Source: Allodiplogaster sudhausi (taxonomy: Eukaryota; Nematoda; Chromadorea; Rhabditida; Diplogasteridae). Taken from it: DNA of 64,000 bases. Positions 59,712 to 64,000 of the stretch are shown one piece after another. The notes beneath the pieces are model-generated. The model was not told the DNA's origin and made no database searches. It saw only the letters and a list, made by a program, of their open reading frames with translations. The stretch spans positions 1,142,501 to 1,206,500 of the forward strand of contig CALZFC010000007.1 of the NCBI GenBank assembly GCA_945643635.1, in the 5' to 3' direction. Numbering within the stretch: the stretch's first letter is position 1; each line of letters opens with the position of its first letter. The position numbers were made by a program, and so were the translations under genes.

Positions 59712-61969
59712 TCAGATCTTGGCCTGAGGGATGTTGTTAGATGCAAAGTCGTCAATCATATCGACGACCTTGAGAGCGCAGCCCCAGCCGAGAGTGAATC
59801 CGTTGCCTCCGTGGCCGTAGTTGTGCACGGCCTGCGCAATTTCAAACGGTTTTGACCCGGTAGACCGGCAACCAAAAAATTCATATTGACTAATTAAGAA
59901 AATCATAAATTAAATAGGTACATTCCCAACAAAAAATTATCCAAAACCGCTGATGAAACATTCATCGGTATAATTATTGAAAAATATGTGAGGAAAATCA
60001 CGAGGTTTGCAGATTTCTGATTATTACAGTGCTTCTCACACGACGCACGATTCTCGTGCATAGGAAGAGCAGGAAGTGACAGACGCTTAGCTTACCAAGA
60101 ACTGGCGACTTCCGGTCGAGTCTGCCTTCCGCAGCTGAGCTTCCAGACGAACTCCGGCCTTTCGAAGGGGACGCAGGCCGACCCACTCTTCGATTATTGG
60201 GGCACTCTCAAACCATCATGTTTACTAGCATTACAGCAGTGAAGTACATGGAGAGAGAGAGAATGGGAGAGAGAGAGGAAAGAAGATAAGAAAAAGGAAT
60301 GACAGAAGACTGTATGATAATGCAAGAATGATAGAGAGTAATCGTTATTAGAATACCACAAAAGCACCTTGATTGCCGGATGGATGGCATAATATCTGCC
60401 CCGCACATCCTTCTTGTCCTCCTCAGTCACCTCGCAGTCATAGCTTCCATCAATTCGTGTAGTTCCCAGCACAACACTGTCTACCCTGTAATACACATAA
60501 AGGTATTACGTAAAAGATGTAGCTCTGACTGGTGGTTTCTTTAATTCACCTTTTCAACACAACAACGGAAAACGGTAAAAGATTTAAAAAAAAAGTAATG
60601 ATAAACAAACATTGGAATGGTAAAGGAGTCCACGCCACGGTACAGTTAACTGCCACGTCGAAGGAGGAGGACAGCTGCAAGTGGAGAGAGAGGAGAGAGG
60701 AGAGTGAGAGAGAGAGAGAGAAAGTGAGAGAGAGAGGGAGAGAGAGAGAGGGAGAGAGAGAGAGAGAGAGGGAGAGAGAGAGGGAGAGAGAGAGGGAGAG
60801 AAAGAGAGGAGAGAGAGATAGGACAGAAATTCTACCTGATCCAGGTTCTCGAATTGCTTCGTTTCGAAGGAAACTCTGCCAATCTTCTCCAACTCTCGCA
60901 TCAAAAATGGCACGTAGCGGCGGCCTTCAGAAGCGAAAGTCGTGAATGCAATGGCATATCTAAAAGGAGATAGAGGGAGAGAGAAAAAGAGAGAATCACT
61001 GCTGGAAAAGTAGGTTGGAACCCTTCAGACTTGCGGATCGGCTCTGTTTATCCCCTTCGGCCCTTTGCTAGAACCTCGGCAACCAACAAATATACACTTT
61101 TTCAGCAAGGGAGAAAAGTAGAGAGACGCACTTGGCCGGATTCGCACACAACGCGAGCTGCTCCTGCTTATCCATCCAGCGGAAGCCGTAGACTATGTCG
61201 CCATAGCATCTCTCCTGGAAATTGGCGCGTAAAAATAAGCAATTCTAACACTGGGAAACCTATAACGCACATTAGGTAACAAGGAGCAAAAAACGTTGAA
61301 AATGGTTGTTTTTTTAGCGAAAAAAGGAAAAATAATGGATAGAAACCTGCAGCTCAAGCAGCTGGCGATCGTCTGACTCAATGATGCCAGAAACCAGCTT
61401 CACTCCAGTCTCTTCGCCAGAACGAGTTCGATGCAACAGAGCGAATCTCTCGAAGGCAGGCCGAGCTAGGTCACTGATAACATTCTTAAATTATAGTCAA
61501 TTAAACACATCTCGCGCTATCGCGGTTTATCCATTATCAATGCTTGCTTACAAAGATTTCGAAACGTCGAATAAAGTAAGTCAAACATGGCAATTGGTAA
61601 GAAAAGAAACCCTAAAAAGCAAGTGAGTAAAAAGAAGAAACCGATTCTTTTCGGTGTCGACTCGGAAGAGGCCGGCCGGCCCGTAGCTGCAAGTCTTCTC
61701 GAAGGGCCTGTCTCCGAACACGGTCACCTATGAGGAGACCACTTCATTCTTCGCTTTTCCATCTTATTGGAACGACCTTTTAAACCTTAATCAGGTTCCT
61801 TTAGTAAATGTATGTTCACGGCAGAATAATCAAAGCGGATATAAACTATGAATCTAAGAAGTTGTAAGACCTTGTGTACCTTGCTTGTAGGATGTCTCTC
61901 AAGGAGTGCAAGTGCACTTGAAAGGCCGGCAACGCCTTGACCAACGACAGCAATGCGAAGGCGATCCAT
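59712..61969 (-). CDS. D-aspartate/D-amino-acid oxidase paralogue with out-of-frame internal deletion
   Basis: Minus-strand exons: 61969-61880, 61727-61642, 61473-61347, 61214-61132, 60959-60836, 60674-60611, 60485-60368, 60206-60096, 59831-59712. It starts MDRLRIAVVGQGVAGLSSA with no signal peptide, and ends in AKI, which matches the loose peroxisomal [SAC][KRH][LMI] pattern. The signature AVHNYGHGGNGFTLGWG and the Arg-containing VGLRPLRK are kept. Exon 6 is only 64 bases against 167 in the neighbouring paralogue: it passes directly from FDVAVNC to the sequence equivalent to YRGVDSFTIPM. The missing 103 bases remove the conserved NC-G and PIRG region and shift the frame, while both splice sites of the exon are intact. 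Either this copy is a recent pseudogene or the assembly has collapsed here. It is a tandem duplicate of the gene at 56058-53626, now strongly diverged. Confidence 0.85.
60695..60818. repeat. (GA)n microsatellite
   Basis: GA tract with GGGAGAGA interruptions in the intron next to the deleted exon 6 of the second oxidase gene. Confidence 0.92.
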
Positions 61970-63225
61970 CTCAATAACGCAAAATCAATTCAAGGTAATT
62001 AATTTAATTAAATACACAAATTTTCCGAACAACCATAACACATCTCAAGTGCACGCGAGAGAAACCAACACTCGATGGCATATTTAAACTCTCAATCTTG
62101 TGCAAGAATCACTTGACAAGCCATGGGAGAAATCATTTCTCTGCTTCTCTTCTAATGCATCTCACACATCTTGAACTCTCTGTATATCTTCCTTGAACAA
62201 TCAGTCGCTTAGCAGAATCAAGCACAATAAATTGCACTCATATCCTCATGCATAAGTCACACGCACGTCTCCTCGTTATCAAAAGAGTATTCTAAATACT
62301 CGCAATGCTATCCCTCTCTGTGCCTCACTGTGGCTGGAGAGAGCACCACGTTCTCTGTGAGCATGCGAGAGGGAAACACTCCTCCCTCCGAAGTACGCAC
62401 AGAGAACGAGCAAGGATCCAACACCAAGAACCAAGCATCCTCCCAAGAACAAGCAGACTCCACCCATTGGATATACTTCAGTGTCAGAGGACACGACTTC
62501 TCGTAACCAACTAAATCTTCCTACAAACTTTATTCGCCATCGCGAGAATATCCGCGGACAAGCCACGTGAAATATAACTGGAAAGAAAAGGGGAAACTCC
62601 ATCACATCCAGGGTCAATAGAATCTTCAAGGTATAATTCTTTCTTAACCCACAAAGAAACATCAATGCGGAAGGCGAAATTCGGCTGTGAATTAAAAACC
62701 CAGTTAAGAAAAAACTACAGTAACAAAAAGGAACATGCTCATGTGTATATATTGATTATCAGATCATATTCAACAAAGCTTATCTCAAGCAAGATTAACT
62801 AAACTGCTTGGGTGTGATAGTGAATTTGTATTCGGATCTGAGACACTTTCTGACTGTAAATTGTAAAGGAAAAAGAAAAGAACTAGTTATATATGCTTTA
62901 GGTACATGGAATATACACGGGCATGAAGCAGGAAGGTTGGTAAAGAAACGGGCAATAAGTAGAGTGGAACTGGGCATCCAAACACATTTTGTAATTGACT
63001 CTCAATACATCTAAAACAGCAGTCCATTCCATGGCTTCTTGTAAAATTGGAAAACACAAACACGGTCAATTTCTTGAGATAAAAATAGAATGAACTTTCT
63101 ACATTATGTGGCATGCGCGGAATAAGTATGCATCTGAGAAACTAATGCAATAGAAAGAGAAAGTTCCCGACCAGTCGTCAGCAAGTAGACAAAGTCCGTT
63201 TGTCTTTCATCATACGCCTCTCGGT
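61970..63225. other. Spacer between second oxidase and UBE2W genes
   Basis: AT-rich region holding the 3' flank of the E2 gene and the promoter side of the oxidase gene. I found no coding exon. Confidence 0.5.
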
Positions 63226-63926
63226 TCATACGGAGTCATCTGAAGAAACAAATATCCCAAGACTTCCATCACTTGGTTAATAATCTTAAGGGATGTAAAC
63301 GTACTTGTTTTTAGAAGAATGAAACAACAACTGTCAACATTTGAGACGGTATGTCTTAGAAAATAAGTGCAAAAAAGAGGAAAGGGAGCAAATTGAAATG
63401 AAGCAAGACCTAGTACGAACCATGGAACCACCAGCGGGTCTTGCTGGGATTCTTGCTGCAGGTCCGGACGTAGATCGCGTTGTCTGGCGGCCTTTTCTTC
63501 TCTTTGCAAGAAGAGAGCATCGACACGATAGAAAGGCATACCTGGAAATGTGAGTGATCCCATGCTTTTCTTCTCTTCTTTTCTTGAGCTTAGAAAAGAT
63601 AATGCACTGAAATAAAAGAATGGGAAGAACCAAAGCAAAAAATAACAAAAGTAGAATAAATCTAAGGGCATAGATGGCAAAAAATGGACCATCTTTTCAG
63701 GCTTTTTTTCCTTTGTCTATGAAAATTTCAGACTGTTACGTTGATAGTCTATTATCTACATGTTGTTTGACCTTTGTGAGACACTAAATTTACAAGGCCA
63801 AAACCGTTAACGTACTGATTGGACTGAAAGAGCAGGAGTCCAGTCATCTGAGAGGATGGACAGGCATATGTGGCCATTCGAGTAGATGTGGGGATGCACG
63901 GGGATGTTATCGCCGATGAACATCAC
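63226..63926 (-). CDS. ubc-16: UBE2W-type ubiquitin-conjugating enzyme, 3' part
   Basis: E2 enzyme of the UBE2W family, known for attaching ubiquitin to protein N termini. Three minus-strand exons are inside the window: 63926-63816, 63541-63421 and 63239-63226 (81 residues); the remaining N-terminal exons lie beyond 64000. The first carries the active-site Cys in SNGHICLSILSDDW and the lead-in VMFIGDNIPVHPHIY. The second has VCLSIVSMLSSCKEKKRPPD and YVRTCSKNPSKTRWWF, the distinctive extended UBE2W C-terminal region. The third adds only HDDSV and the stop, matching the short disordered tail of the family. All phases agree and no defects are visible. Confidence 0.93.
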
Positions 63927-64000
63927 CTCAACACAATAATCAACTGCTGCTTAAGAATGCAATACTCAGACAGTAATCGAAGATAAAAAAGATATTTGAA
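63927..64000. other. Partial intron at window edge
   Basis: Presumed intron of the UBE2W-type gene upstream of the exon at 63926; no coding sequence is seen before the window ends. Confidence 0.5.

Overview
This window is nuclear DNA of a nematode, probably a chromadorean. The genes are split into many short exons with GT-AG and some GC-AG introns. Several start codons lie 5 to 17 bases after a 3' splice acceptor with no coding exon upstream, as expected for spliced-leader trans-splicing. One predicted secreted protein resembles the nematode ground-like/warthog-type families. Non-coding DNA is saturated with (CT)n/(GA)n microsatellites, and several introns carry long fold-back or other DNA transposons. 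The species cannot be named from the sequence.

Left half, plus strand. 2004-20166 is a 30-exon natriuretic-peptide-receptor-type guanylate cyclase of about 1255 residues: signal peptide, ligand-binding ectodomain, one membrane span, a Ser-rich linker, a degenerate kinase domain, a coiled-coil hinge and an intact cyclase domain. Its introns hold two fold-back elements (6160-7529 and 11802-13689), the second interrupted by a 283-bp SINE-like insert. After a repeat-rich gap, 25057-31128 is a 10-exon gene for a Gly/Pro-rich secreted protein. Its third intron contains a large fold-back element with tRNA-like modules, itself interrupted by a 1600-bp hAT element with a perfect 8-bp target duplication. 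32275-34286 encodes a Ser/Thr-rich secreted protein.

Right half, mostly minus strand. In transcription order along each block there are: a TMEM41A-like VTT-domain membrane protein (36575-34675); S-adenosylmethionine decarboxylase (40892-38145), with a one-base frame break in exon 7; a doubtful 78-residue membrane protein (44947-42951); URI, the RPB5-interacting prefoldin (53376-47405); a secreted D-aspartate/D-amino-acid oxidase (56058-53626) only about 240 bp upstream of URI, so probably in one operon; a 68-residue single-span protein (59244-58823); a second oxidase with a 103-bp out-of-frame internal deletion (61969-59712); and the 3' part of a UBE2W/ubc-16-type E2 (cut by the window edge at 64000). 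The one plus-strand gene here is an FKBP12-type prolyl isomerase (46274-46779). A 1263-bp Mutator-like element with a 9-bp duplication lies at 57163-58425, and a 140-bp hAT-type MITE sits directly upstream of the TMEM41A start.

The genes do not form one pathway. The clearest functional grouping is the pair of oxidase paralogues, one secreted and one apparently peroxisomal. The richest unexplained structure is the series of intronic fold-back elements, two of which carry symmetric tRNA-like modules. All gene models were built by hand from splice signals, reading phase and family motifs; no alignment or expression data were available.
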